A stretch of DNA of 64,000 nt from Nitrospirota bacterium (GTDB taxonomy: Bacteria; Nitrospinota_A; UBA7883; JACRGQ01): contig JAJRYD010000023.1 in the NCBI GenBank assembly GCA_024275955.1, forward strand, positions 7,275 through 71,274. The letters run 5' to 3'. Below, piece after piece: positions 17,482 to 25,868 of the stretch. Position numbers and translations under genes: made by a program. Below the pieces are notes generated by a model that saw nothing but the letters and a program-made list of their open reading frames with translations, was not told where the DNA came from and made no database searches. Position 1 is the stretch's first letter. Each line of letters opens with the position of its first letter.

Positions 17482-17912
17482 TACCAACCCTCAAGTTTTT
17501 TGCGGGAAAATTTTCTATCTTCCGATGAAAAGCCAGCAATATCTAAAAGAGTTGCCGAAAGTTCCGGCTTTGGCGCTATTCCTTCAAGCGTCGCCTTCCC
17601 CTCGACGAGCCGTTGAAAAAACTCTATCGCCGATTCGTAAGCCTGCTTCCATACGCCTGGGTCTACCGAACGGAAAAGGTGTATGCGGTAAACCGCTATC
17701 GTTACCGAATGTTCCCTTATAACTTTCGGCACGTTCGCCAGAGGAACCAGATAGATAGGCGAAATGAGACTGTTTATAAGCGCGTCGGCGCCTTCTATAG
17801 CACTTGCCACTATTGCCGAGTCTACCTGCCCTGTTTCGTTTACATCTGTGAGCTGTATGAGGGTTGCCTCTTCCAGCCTTTGGACGATATCCGATTGTGT
17901 TGAGTAAGCCAT
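17481..17912 (-). CDS. Mu gp36-like protein (DUF1320)
   Basis: 143 residues, typical of gp36, a head-to-tail connector candidate. The N-terminus MAYSTQSDIVQRLEEATLIQLTD and the following ADALINSLISPIYLVPL match the family pattern, with the helical VIREHSVTIAVYRIHLFR. Start ATG 17912 with CCGGAG upstream. It follows the capsid gene after a strong hairpin and overlaps gp37 by one base. Confidence 0.8.
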   Translation of the reverse strand: MAYSTQSDIVQRLEEATLIQLTDVNETGQVDSAIVASAIEGADALINSLISPIYLVPLANVPKVIREHSVTIAVYRIHLFRSVDPGVWKQAYESAIEFFQRLVEGKATLEGIAPKPELSATLLDIAGFSSEDRKFSRKKLEGW

Positions 17913-17945
17913 TTTTTCTCCGGTTAAATTGGAACCATCAGGCGC

Positions 17946-17964
17946 GTCCGGCTTAGAGCCGGAC
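17946..17964 (-). terminator. Hairpin between the capsid and gp36-like genes
   Basis: GTCCGGCT and AGCCGGAC form a perfect 8-bp stem with a 3-base loop, about 25 bases after the capsid stop. There is no T-run, so it is more likely an RNA-processing or stability element than a strong intrinsic terminator. Confidence 0.5.
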
Positions 17965-17989
17965 TACGCCTTGATAGCTACCTATGGTT

Positions 17990-18976
17990 TTAAGCGCCGC
18001 CTGTTGAACCGAAGATAAGGTGGGGCAGGCCGTAACCTGCGTTGCCTCTGTAATCGACGCCGTAGATATATTCCTTACGCATGAAAACATTTTCATCCTG
18101 CAGATTGTCGAGACCGACGAACTGCGGATCACGCCGCGATTGAAAGATAAACGGCTTGGCGGCGCGGCTGGAATCTGCGAGGAACCAATAGGTAGGATTT
18201 GCCGCAAGTTCCGGGGCTACCAGCAGGTCAGCAGAGTCTTTCCAGATATTGGTTTCGCCGTTGGCCGATTTATCGGCCCGCAGAATAGCCCTTGCTACCG
18301 CTTCGAGCTGAGGCGGAACGATAAGCATCGCCGGTGTTACCCTTAATGGACGGTTCTCTTCGTTTACGAGAGACATCATCTGCGAACGCGCGTTCTCGTA
18401 TTCCGTGGAGCTAAGGACGGCTGTTCCTCTGTTGCTCCATGCCGACATATCTCCATTTGGATGGTCGACAGCGAAGAAGGTTTTACCGTCAAAACCGTTC
18501 GCTACAAATCCGTTCAGAAGCAGGTCGAAGATAAGCTCATCGGGATGCTGTCTTGCCGATTCGCCAAGCTGTTCAAACATCGGCCTGTAAAGCCCTATCG
18601 CGTCGTCTTCTAGATCGTTTCTATCTACAGAGACTGTCGCCTCGAAATCTCTATTCTTTATAATAAAGCCATCGACGCTAAGATCTTTGACCGCTCGCTC
18701 TCCTATCCACTCGCGAAGGCCCGGGAACTGCCCGAGCCACTTATACTCCTCTTGCCTTGCGGATGAAGGAACCAAAACCGCAAGCTTATTTACCGCTGTT
18801 GCGGCACCATCATACGCCTGCTGAAAAATTGTCTTGAAACCTGTGTAGGCAGATTCTAGCGACGACTGGTTTACAACGACGCCTAAAAGAACAAACCTTT
18901 CGAAAATATTCGCTGAACCGCCGTTATCGGAAAAGATAGCGGTCAGCGCTCCTATTAAAGTTATTATCAGTTTCAT
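17990..18976 (-). CDS. Major capsid protein, Mu gpT-like
   Basis: 328 residues of the Mu gpT major head family. The family opening normally reads like a short VNxxxLxxLxxxFxxxFxxA; here it appears at VVVNQSSLESAYTGFKTIFQ, after about 35 extra residues starting MKLIITLIGALTAIF. The conserved WLGQFPGLREWIGER, FEATVSVDRNDLEDDAIG and the C-terminal DNLQDENVFMRKEYIYGVD are clear. The ATG at 18976 has AAAAAGGAGAT upstream and no better downstream start exists, so the hydrophobic extension seems translated. Two strong hairpins flank the gene. It builds the icosahedral head. Confidence 0.88.
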   Translation of the reverse strand: MKLIITLIGALTAIFSDNGGSANIFERFVLLGVVVNQSSLESAYTGFKTIFQQAYDGAATAVNKLAVLVPSSARQEEYKWLGQFPGLREWIGERAVKDLSVDGFIIKNRDFEATVSVDRNDLEDDAIGLYRPMFEQLGESARQHPDELIFDLLLNGFVANGFDGKTFFAVDHPNGDMSAWSNRGTAVLSSTEYENARSQMMSLVNEENRPLRVTPAMLIVPPQLEAVARAILRADKSANGETNIWKDSADLLVAPELAANPTYWFLADSSRAAKPFIFQSRRDPQFVGLDNLQDENVFMRKEYIYGVDYRGNAGYGLPHLIFGSTGGA

Positions 18977-19011
18977 TTTTACTTTATCTCCTTTTTAAAA
19001 ATTAAATTTTT

Positions 19012-19046
19012 GCCGTCTGCGGGCTTGGGGTTTGCCCGCAGACGGC
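19012..19046 (-). promoter_or_regulatory. Strong hairpin upstream of the capsid gene
   Basis: GCCGTCTGCGGGC and its exact complement form a 13-bp perfect stem with a 9-base loop. In the transcript it lies in the 153-base gap between the decoration-protein stop and the capsid ribosome site, and is followed by AAAAATTT rather than a clean T-run. A 10-bp palindrome (CGGACGTCCG) lies at 19074-19083 in the same gap. A stability, processing or weak terminator role fits best. Confidence 0.6.
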
Positions 19047-19129
19047 GCGCGCGAAACAGCGTGGAGCAACGGGCGGACGTCCGTTTAACGGTATTGAGGT
19101 GGGATGCTGGGGTAGGTATAGCAAACCGC

Positions 19130-19780
19130 TTAACTCCTCGCCGCTGTTGAGATGTCGATAAAGACCGAACTTGCGGAAATATATTCGATAACCCTTCCGG
19201 CTTTTAGATGGCGCATCTGTATGTTATCGCTCTGGTCGGCAACCGGAAGCGAAGCAGAAGTTACCACAACCTCTACCGTTGAACCGTCTGTAGCGGTAAG
19301 CGTGTAGCTACCATTTGTCGAAACCGTTACAGCTGTTCCGCCTCCGTAGGCGATCGTCGTACCTGCCGCTATAAAAGCTAGGCTTTTAGTGCCGCCTTTT
19401 GTAAGCGCTGTCCTGTTTACTACTACGCCGGTGATGTTTACCGGCTGGGCGACTATTCCGTCACCGACGGTATTGTCGTCGACCACATAAACATCTTTTG
19501 CTAAGTTTGCCTGTGTTAGACCGGCGCTGTTCATCTCGAAAAGGCCGACCATATAGCCTTCGGCCGTTTTCCCGCCGTTGGCGCCGTTTGTGTTGTCGCT
19601 CTCTTTTCGTGAAACACCAACAAAGCTCTCGCCTGCCGTATCCGATGCCGGCACCATGTAGCCGTTGGCATCCGCGCTGACCATCGCCCCTGAATAAATA
19701 CGCGCCGTTGCCGCTACCGGAAGGGCGAATATTATTCCCTGCTTTCTCTCTGTCTTTCTATCTGCTGTTAAAACTGCCAC
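19130..19780 (-). CDS. Phage head decoration-type protein
   Basis: 216 residues, start GTG 19780 with GGAGAG upstream. The N-terminal half (IIFALPVAATARIYSGAMV, ANGYMVPASDTAGESFVGV) matches small Mu-like head proteins placed next to gpT, resembling DUF2190 or decoration proteins. The C-terminal half holds a beta-rich module with SYTLTATDGSTVEVVVTSAS that recurs in the protein at 11974. It lies between protease I and the capsid gene. The exact family label is uncertain. Confidence 0.65.
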   Translation of the reverse strand: MAVLTADRKTERKQGIIFALPVAATARIYSGAMVSADANGYMVPASDTAGESFVGVSRKESDNTNGANGGKTAEGYMVGLFEMNSAGLTQANLAKDVYVVDDNTVGDGIVAQPVNITGVVVNRTALTKGGTKSLAFIAAGTTIAYGGGTAVTVSTNGSYTLTATDGSTVEVVVTSASLPVADQSDNIQMRHLKAGRVIEYISASSVFIDISTAARS

Positions 19781-19792
19781 AATTTCTCTCCT

Positions 19793-20764
19793 TTACTGGT
19801 TAAAACTTTCAAAAACTTTTCTCGATATCCCTAGAAGCTTGTTGATCTTTTCCTGCGTTTCGCTGAGTGGAAATTTTCCATTCCCTTTCTTTGCAATTTC
19901 GACAAGCTCTCCCATCTGCACCATCGGCCTGCTGTTGACAAGAAAACTGCCGAACCCTTGAGGGTCCGACACTGCGTAGGAGACTGCCCATTCCTTCTGG
20001 GCTGGAAGAATTTTCCCTTCGGCTATCGCAGAATTAACTTTTGCTTCGAGATCTCTTTGCTTTATTTCCGCAAGCTCTACTTTAAGCGTCTGCCACTCCT
20101 CTACCGTCGGCCTGCCCTCTTCCTGCTGTAAACGGTTCGCATTTTTTTCAATGGCGGCGGCAACCTCTACCGTAGATATTTCTATAGGCAAACCTGCCGC
20201 CTCTTTAAGCGCGGCTAAATCCTTTTGGAGCGATTCCACTTCGCCAAGCCTCGTAAAAAGGCTTTCCGACAGTTCGGAATTTCCTGCGTCATCAGGAAGG
20301 CCAAGAAACTCCTTTAGCCGTGTTAACAATTCATCCATTTTCTCCTCCATCTCAAGTTGATTAAAAAGCGGCTTCATAGCCGGTATGTTTGGGTGGTTGG
20401 TAAGACCGAGGCTCACCAACTTTTCTATATAAAGTTTTCCATCTTTTGACTCTTCCGGGCTGAACGTGAAGACAGGCGAGAGGTAGCGAAACTTTTTTTC
20501 CCGTATCATCGCCTCTGCTTCTTTTGTCCATTCCAGCTCTCCGTAAAGGCCGTCCGGCTCTGCCTTTAGCGAATCTGCCAAGAGCAATCCTGCCGTTTGC
20601 GCATCTTTCGATTCGAAAGATGCGTGCGCAAAGTCGACAGGTATGCCGGCCTGCTCCGCTTTGGCTATTTGCAAAACCCTTTGCAAGGTATCTTCGTTTA
20701 TTATCTGTAGGCCGCGCTCATGCTGAAAGTTTCCGAGTGGAACTGCAAGCACTCTTCTTTTCAT
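19793..20764 (-). CDS. Phage head maturation protease/scaffold, Mu gpI-like
   Basis: 323 residues of the Mu I protein type, which in Mu gives both protease and scaffold. The N-terminal protease region has VDFAHASFESKD with the conserved histidine, and KFRYLSPVFTFSPEESKDG and LVSLGLTNHPNIPAMKPL. The C-terminal half is helical and charged (TRLKEFLGLPDD, EKNANRLQQEEGRPT), as expected for a scaffold. ATG 20764 overlaps the portal stop (ATGA). It precedes the head proteins. Confidence 0.83.
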   Translation of the reverse strand: MKRRVLAVPLGNFQHERGLQIINEDTLQRVLQIAKAEQAGIPVDFAHASFESKDAQTAGLLLADSLKAEPDGLYGELEWTKEAEAMIREKKFRYLSPVFTFSPEESKDGKLYIEKLVSLGLTNHPNIPAMKPLFNQLEMEEKMDELLTRLKEFLGLPDDAGNSELSESLFTRLGEVESLQKDLAALKEAAGLPIEISTVEVAAAIEKNANRLQQEEGRPTVEEWQTLKVELAEIKQRDLEAKVNSAIAEGKILPAQKEWAVSYAVSDPQGFGSFLVNSRPMVQMGELVEIAKKGNGKFPLSETQEKINKLLGISRKVFESFNQ

Positions 20765-21993
20765 TTTGTCACCTCAGAGAGAAGCTGGTCGTTTTTTGCC
20801 GGTTCGCTTATGCCGGCCGCACCGTAAACCTGCGAAAGAGAAACAGGCACGCCCATCTCATGGAGCTTTTTGAGGCTATCGAGTTTTTCCATACGAGAAG
20901 AGCCGTCATCAAAATCGGTTACGAACGACGGGTAGCTTTTCATTTCGCCGAAATTCATTTTTACAAGCGGGATTATAAAATCGCGGGTTAAGGTTTCATC
21001 GAGAGAGGCACAGTCGAAACGGACTATATCCCGCCTTACCATGTCGTGAATATTGCCGAGGGAGTATGAACCGCTTTTGCCTTGCTCTGTTGTGAGTGTT
21101 TGGCCAAGCACACGCTTGCTCTTCTGCGCGTTGAAAAATTCGACGGCATTTTGAAAAAGATCGTGGCTACCGCTTAGTTTCGATTCTATAAACTCAATCG
21201 TGGTATCATCGCTAATAACCGCCGCCGCATCGGAGCCTAGATTGTAGACAGCTTTTTTTAATATCTCCCGCGATTTTTCATCCGCTGTCGGCTTGAACTT
21301 CCCTAATCTTAACGGAATGCCGTAAATATCCATAAACGACATCCAGTCTTTCATCGAATAATTTGTAAAAAGAAAGTACCACGCGAGGCCACGGTAAAGC
21401 CCGCCGCGCAAAGGGCCGCCAGCGGAAGCGCGGTAGGTATGATATATGAACTTTTGCCGTGGAAGCTTTTGGCCGTTGATCTCACCGTTTGGCAGGTAGT
21501 TTGGAAAGCCTAGTACCTCTTCCGGTTTTTCAAGGCTGGCAAAGGTAAAAAGCGACTGCGGGCAGAAGTTTATTTTTTCTATTACCATTAACCCGTCTAC
21601 CACCTTGTAGATAAGCTCGGCTATGGAAAAACCTTTGCCTATCGCTGTCAGCAGATCGTGCATAATCTGCGTGCGGCCTTCAAGGTTTTCCCACACGGAT
21701 CTTACAAACTCCGCCTGTTTTTTTGCTTCCGCCCTATCGGAGGCTGGAACTACTCTTCTTAGTTTTGACGCGGCGGACGATATCCGTGTCTGCATGACGG
21801 TTGCGAGATGAATATCCTTTTCTTCCATCTCGTCAAAGAACTCCATCGCATTTTTGCACTGGCCTGAATCCAGCTCCCTTAAGAGCAAGGCAAGCTTTGC
21901 CGGCGTAACGCTTCCCGAATAGCCGCGCCTCCATACTGCTTGCCCCGCGTTTATAATTCCGACATCCGGTTTGAACTTTTGTAAGCTGTTCAT
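20761..21993 (-). CDS. Phage portal protein, Mu gp29-like (DUF935)
   Basis: 410 residues of the DUF935 portal family. Typical segments are WRRGYSGSVTPAKLALLLRE, FFDEMEEKDIHLATVMQTR and KFKPTADEKSREILKKAV, with the late TLTRDFIIPLVKMNFG. Portals form the ring at the head vertex through which DNA enters. Start ATG 21993 lies a few bases after the terminase stop. No MuF/gp30 gene follows it, which is unusual; its stop overlaps the protease start. Confidence 0.85.
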   Translation of the reverse strand: MNSLQKFKPDVGIINAGQAVWRRGYSGSVTPAKLALLLRELDSGQCKNAMEFFDEMEEKDIHLATVMQTRISSAASKLRRVVPASDRAEAKKQAEFVRSVWENLEGRTQIMHDLLTAIGKGFSIAELIYKVVDGLMVIEKINFCPQSLFTFASLEKPEEVLGFPNYLPNGEINGQKLPRQKFIYHTYRASAGGPLRGGLYRGLAWYFLFTNYSMKDWMSFMDIYGIPLRLGKFKPTADEKSREILKKAVYNLGSDAAAVISDDTTIEFIESKLSGSHDLFQNAVEFFNAQKSKRVLGQTLTTEQGKSGSYSLGNIHDMVRRDIVRFDCASLDETLTRDFIIPLVKMNFGEMKSYPSFVTDFDDGSSRMEKLDSLKKLHEMGVPVSLSQVYGAAGISEPAKNDQLLSEVTK

Positions 21994-21997
21994 CGCA

Positions 21998-22603
21998 TTA
22001 CCATCTCCATTTTTCTGTTTTGGTGAAATTCTTTTGCCTTGTTGAAATTGACTCGTATGAAACGCCTGCCTCTTCTGTCTGACGCGAAGCGTGGCAACAA
22101 AGCAGTATCGCCCACGCTATATCGGCGTGATGATCCGGCGATGACGCTACGGTGAAGATTATGTTCCCCGATTCCGTAACTTTCTGCTCTATGCTTCCAA
22201 GCTGTGCGATGATAGATCTTTCAAGAGGCAGGCGAAGCTTTCTATCCAGCAGCATCATCCGCGCTTTGTTTACCATCTTCGATTTTATCTGCGACGTAAA
22301 ATGAACCGGAATGACGATAGAGCCGTAGGCCTGCTCCAGCTTTTCGGCAAGCGGCAGGCCTATGCCTGTGGCATCTATCGCCAGCCTTGTGATGCCGTTT
22401 TGCATCGTAGCCTTTAAAATATTTTCCTGGCTTGTGAAATCTACATCTCTCAGGCGCACGAGCATCCTCGCTTCCATTGTGCCGTCAACCTTGTCCATTA
22501 CAAAAAGTACCGATTCGTCTCTCTTTCTTCCTACATCGAAACCGGCTAACAGCCTTCCTTTGACGCTCTCTTTTAGCCATTGCCATTCGGAGGCAAGCGG
22601 CAC
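21998..22603 (-). CDS. Large terminase, nuclease-domain part (after in-frame TAG)
   Basis: This frame continues the ATPase half without a shift: only one TAG (22640-22642) separates them. It carries the RNase H-like nuclease domain with three candidate acidic sites: GRLLAGFDVGRKRDES, RLAIDATGIGLPL and SPDHHADIAWAIL. The ORF can start at GTG 22603, but there is no good ribosome site there and 12 codons (CCG to AGA) lie between the stop and the GTG. It is therefore either a dead half or made by suppression or re-initiation. It ends just before the portal gene. Confidence 0.75.
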   Translation of the reverse strand: MPLASEWQWLKESVKGRLLAGFDVGRKRDESVLFVMDKVDGTMEARMLVRLRDVDFTSQENILKATMQNGITRLAIDATGIGLPLAEKLEQAYGSIVIPVHFTSQIKSKMVNKARMMLLDRKLRLPLERSIIAQLGSIEQKVTESGNIIFTVASSPDHHADIAWAILLCCHASRQTEEAGVSYESISTRQKNFTKTEKWRW

Positions 22604-22639
22604 TCTGCTTAGTGAAAGGAACTTCAGCTCCGCGTCCGG

Positions 22640-23497
22640 CTAAACGCCGAAACTTGGCGTGGCATTTTCATGTAGCAACTCCACGGTAAAAACGGAACTT
22701 TCTGAATCTAAAAACTGTAGTTCCGACTCCTGCCTGAATGCCGGTTCCGGCATTGACGAATAGATAGCGAGCATAGAGGGGGTCCCGAAACTTTTTACTC
22801 TCTTGGCTGTCACAAGTTTCGGGGCCTCCCTCTTTGCGCGGTTTATATCTACGCATAGTGAAGAGCATTCCCACCACGGGATGCTGTAAAGGTTGAAATT
22901 TTCGAGCTTGCCTTTTGATATATCGTGAAAGATTCCGCTCTTGCCGAGGGGGCTACTTTCTATTACAAGCGAGTGCGATGCTGACCTTGACGTAACGTGC
23001 AATGCTCCTTCGTATATCTCTCTGGCGGCGCGGCAATGCGGAAGTTCTGAAATGCCTACGTCTCCGCCTTTGCCTCTTGGTGCTTTGGACGCAAGGGAAC
23101 GGAGTACCGACCTGTTTCCATAGGCATCTTCGAAAACCAGCTCTGTTTTTGAACGGCCTACCCTTTTCTTTTTGAATCTTTTTGGGATTGATTCGTACAT
23201 AGCATCGGCATACTCTATCTTTCCTTTCGCCTCTTCTAGATTTAGGCTTATGAATGTGCCTGAGTAGTTTCTTTGCAGTTGCGAACGGATAAACATTTTA
23301 AGAGTCATAACCCAGCTACCGCCGACCCTTCTGCTTTTGAGGATGGAGATAAACTTTGACTCATCTAGAAGAAAACTTTTTTGCCAATCGTCTAAAGTTA
23401 CGGCACCCCCTTCCACCTTTACAAGATTTGCGGCGAAGTTTACAGGGTTTAGCAACCAGCTAAGCATATCGCCATGCAAAGCAACCGTCTTTGACAT
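22640..23497 (-). CDS. Large terminase, ATPase part (Mu gp28-like)
   Basis: 285 residues before a TAG stop. It holds the packaging-motor ATPase: a Walker A-like ILKSRRVGGSW and a following GGDVGISELP that may be the Walker B region. The start is ATG 23497 with GGAAGG upstream. The reading frame stays open after the stop into the nuclease part, so a full-length terminase of about 500 residues was the ancestral product. Terminase cuts concatemeric DNA and pumps it through the portal. As it stands this half would have no nuclease. Confidence 0.8.
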   Translation of the reverse strand: MSKTVALHGDMLSWLLNPVNFAANLVKVEGGAVTLDDWQKSFLLDESKFISILKSRRVGGSWVMTLKMFIRSQLQRNYSGTFISLNLEEAKGKIEYADAMYESIPKRFKKKRVGRSKTELVFEDAYGNRSVLRSLASKAPRGKGGDVGISELPHCRAAREIYEGALHVTSRSASHSLVIESSPLGKSGIFHDISKGKLENFNLYSIPWWECSSLCVDINRAKREAPKLVTAKRVKSFGTPSMLAIYSSMPEPAFRQESELQFLDSESSVFTVELLHENATPSFGV

Positions 23498-23499
23498 CT

Positions 23500-24150
23500 T
23501 TAGCTACCTTCCTTTTCCATTAGATATTTTTTATGCAGTTCCTGCATAAACTCGATTTCGGGGAGTTCCTTTTCGTCTATCAGGCCTTTAAATTTCTTAA
23601 CGATTGATTGTTTTTTGCTTTTAAACTCTAAGGCGAGCGTTTCGCTGGTAGACAGCTCATTTTCGACAAGCTCTATTAACTTTAGCGCGAGTGCTGATGA
23701 GAGCTTCTCGCTTGACGGCTCTCCTTTAACAGCGCGCAGTGATGAGATATTCAGCTTTCTATAGTCATTCGTGATTTTGATTACATCTTTTATATCTAGC
23801 GACTCAAGGCCTTCTTCCTGCATCGCGTAGCGCCTGAGAGAATCGACATAGACGGCATGTTCCAGCGCCGCCTGCAGGTGCGAAACATCTTGCCCTTCTT
23901 TCGCGCCTTTTAGAAATTCGCCAACAATCTCCGCGCCGCTTTGCTTGTATGGGAATATCCTTTTAGCATCTGACGGGATAGGCTTTGCGCGCTTAAAGCT
24001 TTCTATCACTTTTAGCGTTACCTTTTCTTTGAGCTCTCTTCTTATCTGCCCTTGTATCTGCCTTCCTGTTTTGCCGTTGACCAGCCCTTTTTTGATTATT
24101 TCGATAACTGTTTTCGAGAGGCGAAGCTCTTTTTTTCTTTTAGTCGGCAT
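23500..24150 (-). CDS. Small terminase-like protein, Mu gp27-like (DUF3486)
   Basis: 216 residues from ATG 24150 (MPTKRKKELRL). An upstream in-frame start at 24198 would only extend into the preceding gene. The N-terminal basic helical region with TGRQIQGQIRREL resembles a DNA-binding winged-helix, and a long helical body follows. The DUF3486 family sits directly before gp28 in Mu and is the small-terminase candidate. It ends three bases before the large-terminase ATG. Confidence 0.78.
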   Translation of the reverse strand: MPTKRKKELRLSKTVIEIIKKGLVNGKTGRQIQGQIRRELKEKVTLKVIESFKRAKPIPSDAKRIFPYKQSGAEIVGEFLKGAKEGQDVSHLQAALEHAVYVDSLRRYAMQEEGLESLDIKDVIKITNDYRKLNISSLRAVKGEPSSEKLSSALALKLIELVENELSTSETLALEFKSKKQSIVKKFKGLIDEKELPEIEFMQELHKKYLMEKEGS

Positions 24151-24739
24151 CTTCGCCACCCCATGCTTCGGAGGAGCTGTTCTCGACGACATCGACACCT
24201 TTAGCGGTAAGGCGCGCCATGAAAACCTGATCGCCGCCGAGGCTGAAAGACTTGATTTCCAAAAGCTCGTTCTGCCCCAAGTACCATATGTGAAACCTAA
24301 TCTCCTCTAGGAGGAGGTTTAAAAAACCTGAATCGCGAAACTCCTCCAATATCTCGGTATCTTCATTAAAAAACGTTTGGAAGGAATAGCAGTAGGCTAG
24401 GATGCCGCGCCGTATCTCCTTTTTATATTCAAGCTTCGCGAACTCTCTGCATGAAGCTTCTATGCCTCTTACTTTTATCGCGCCGTCGAGAAGATCTATC
24501 CCTTTTGTAGTTACCTGTATCGAATGTGCCGACCATGTTTTGCGAAGCGTGACGAGCCCTTTTTGCTGGAGATAATCGAAAAGCTCTCTTGCGTGCTCTA
24601 TCGTTAAAGCCGAAAACCTATTTTTAAGGTTGGCGACAATCGCCCTGTCGGTTAATGGATGCAGGTAAAGGTCTGATGCCTGCTGAAGGATATGTTTTCT
24701 TACTACTTTCTTCTTCGCGACATTAAGGTTTGGTGTCAT
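24140..24739 (-). CDS. Phage protein with winged-helix-like regions (gp26 position)
   Basis: 199 residues with ATG 24739 overlapping the previous stop (ATGA). Two similar helix-rich blocks each end in a beta-hairpin: HARELFDYLQQKGLVTLRKT then TTKGIDLLDGA, and later FLNLLLEEIRF then LTAKGVDVVEN. This looks like two winged-helix folds in tandem. Mu gp26 holds this place in the operon. DNA binding is likely by fold, but the role is unknown. Confidence 0.6.
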   Translation of the reverse strand: MTPNLNVAKKKVVRKHILQQASDLYLHPLTDRAIVANLKNRFSALTIEHARELFDYLQQKGLVTLRKTWSAHSIQVTTKGIDLLDGAIKVRGIEASCREFAKLEYKKEIRRGILAYCYSFQTFFNEDTEILEEFRDSGFLNLLLEEIRFHIWYLGQNELLEIKSFSLGGDQVFMARLTAKGVDVVENSSSEAWGGEDAD

Positions 24740-25158
24740 CTGATTTTGGTCCCTCCATTGTTAAGTGCTTGGTAGATGGAGTCGATCTTATGATTGATAG
24801 TCGCTGTGAACGCTCCGAACTCCTGCCTAGTTACAAATAGATTGGCATAAGCGGTTTTTTGCGCTCTTAAATGGTTTTTAATTTCATTCTTATTAAACCT
24901 GTTTTGGTCTTCTATCTTTTTGTCTAACGCTTTAATTTGACCTTCGATCCCAGTGACTATCGACCTGAGAGCAATCTTCATTTCTGCTTCGTTTCTTTTA
25001 ACCATTCTCTTTAGGTCGCTACCTGTTTTATCCATCCTGCTGAAACCAGATTCCATTTTCCCATCTATTGAATGAAGGGTTCTTTTGGCGAGGAAGAAAA
25101 TTACTGACCAGCCTACGCCAAGAACGAAAACTACAAACTGAGCTATTACTTTTTCCAT
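24736..25158 (-). CDS. Membrane-anchored coiled-coil phage protein (gp25 position)
   Basis: 140 residues: an N-terminal membrane helix (VIAQFVVFVLGVGWSVIFFLA) and a long charged coiled coil. Start ATG 25158 after the spanin-like gene. Such one-helix proteins lie between lysis genes and gp26 in Mu relatives. Function unknown. Confidence 0.55.
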   Translation of the reverse strand: MEKVIAQFVVFVLGVGWSVIFFLAKRTLHSIDGKMESGFSRMDKTGSDLKRMVKRNEAEMKIALRSIVTGIEGQIKALDKKIEDQNRFNKNEIKNHLRAQKTAYANLFVTRQEFGAFTATINHKIDSIYQALNNGGTKIR

Positions 25159-25170
25159 TTTTAAATCCCG

Positions 25171-25563
25171 CTAGAGCAATAAGAGTAGAATCACCGCGCC
25201 GCTCGCTGCAGAGACGGCCCACGTTATAAATCTTTGGCCCGCAACACGGCGGCGCAGTGACTCTTCATTTTTTTCCATTACTTCTACGACATCATTCAGG
25301 TACTCGGCATGTGCCAGACATTCGGCTGATTCCTTTTCCAGCCCTGCAACTCTTTTTTTCGCGTTTTGGAGACGCGCTTCCGTCGCTTTGAGGCCTCCTT
25401 TCAAAAGCATGTTGATTTTGCGGCAGGTGGAGACCTCTTCTTTTAGCGACGCGTTTATCTTTTTGTACTGCTTCTGCTTTGAAGATGACGCCGCTAGAGC
25501 AACAGGCATGGCCAAGCCAAGAAAAAGGAAGACGGCTAGAACCGTGGATAATCTACGCGCCAT
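25171..25563 (-). CDS. Spanin-like coiled-coil protein, signal peptide and tail anchor
   Basis: 130 residues. The N-terminus LSTVLAVFLFLGLAMPVALA is a signal peptide, the middle is a coiled coil (KATEARLQNAKKRVAGLEKE), and the C-terminus is a hydrophobic anchor (WAVSAASGAVILLLLL). It overlaps the neighbouring 101-residue gene by one base (TAATG). Position after the endolysin suggests a role in disrupting the envelope at lysis, by analogy with spanins; no lipobox is seen. Confidence 0.55.
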   Translation of the reverse strand: MARRLSTVLAVFLFLGLAMPVALAASSSKQKQYKKINASLKEEVSTCRKINMLLKGGLKATEARLQNAKKRVAGLEKESAECLAHAEYLNDVVEVMEKNEESLRRRVAGQRFITWAVSAASGAVILLLLL

Positions 25564-25868
25564 TATCTAAGCCTTTCCAGCAGTAGCCGTTTGCTCTGCA
25601 ACGTTTCTGCTTTTAATTCTAGTTTTTGGATTTTTTTCTCCAGCTCTTCTATTTTTCCGGCTAATTCTTTGTCGGTTTGTTCGTAAAGTTTTTGTTGTTC
25701 CTCATTTTTCTTTTTGCGAATATCTTCAAGCTTGGCTATCCGTTTTTTGTATGGAGAGATATCCGGCCTCTCTGGCGGCGACAAAAAAAGAGCAAACGAC
25801 ACGACAACAAAACCTGCCAAAAACAGCCAGATAAACGGACGGCGGATATCTTTTTTAAATCGCTTCAT
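25563..25868 (-). CDS. Inner-membrane spanin-like coiled-coil protein
   Basis: 101 residues: basic N-terminus, one transmembrane helix (FIWLFLAGFVVVSFALFL) and a long periplasmic coiled coil. ATG 25868 overlaps the endolysin stop (ATGA). This layout is that of an i-spanin, and the next gene could be its outer partner, but sequence does not prove the pairing. Confidence 0.55.
   Translation of the reverse strand: MKRFKKDIRRPFIWLFLAGFVVVSFALFLSPPERPDISPYKKRIAKLEDIRKKKNEEQQKLYEQTDKELAGKIEELEKKIQKLELKAETLQSKRLLLERLR

Noticed and set aside
21998-23497. Recoded TAG (amber read as amino acid) throughout the phage
   Set aside because: Several other phage genes end at TAG in places where the next gene and its ribosome site begin, so TAG works as stop. 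Only the terminase has an internal TAG.
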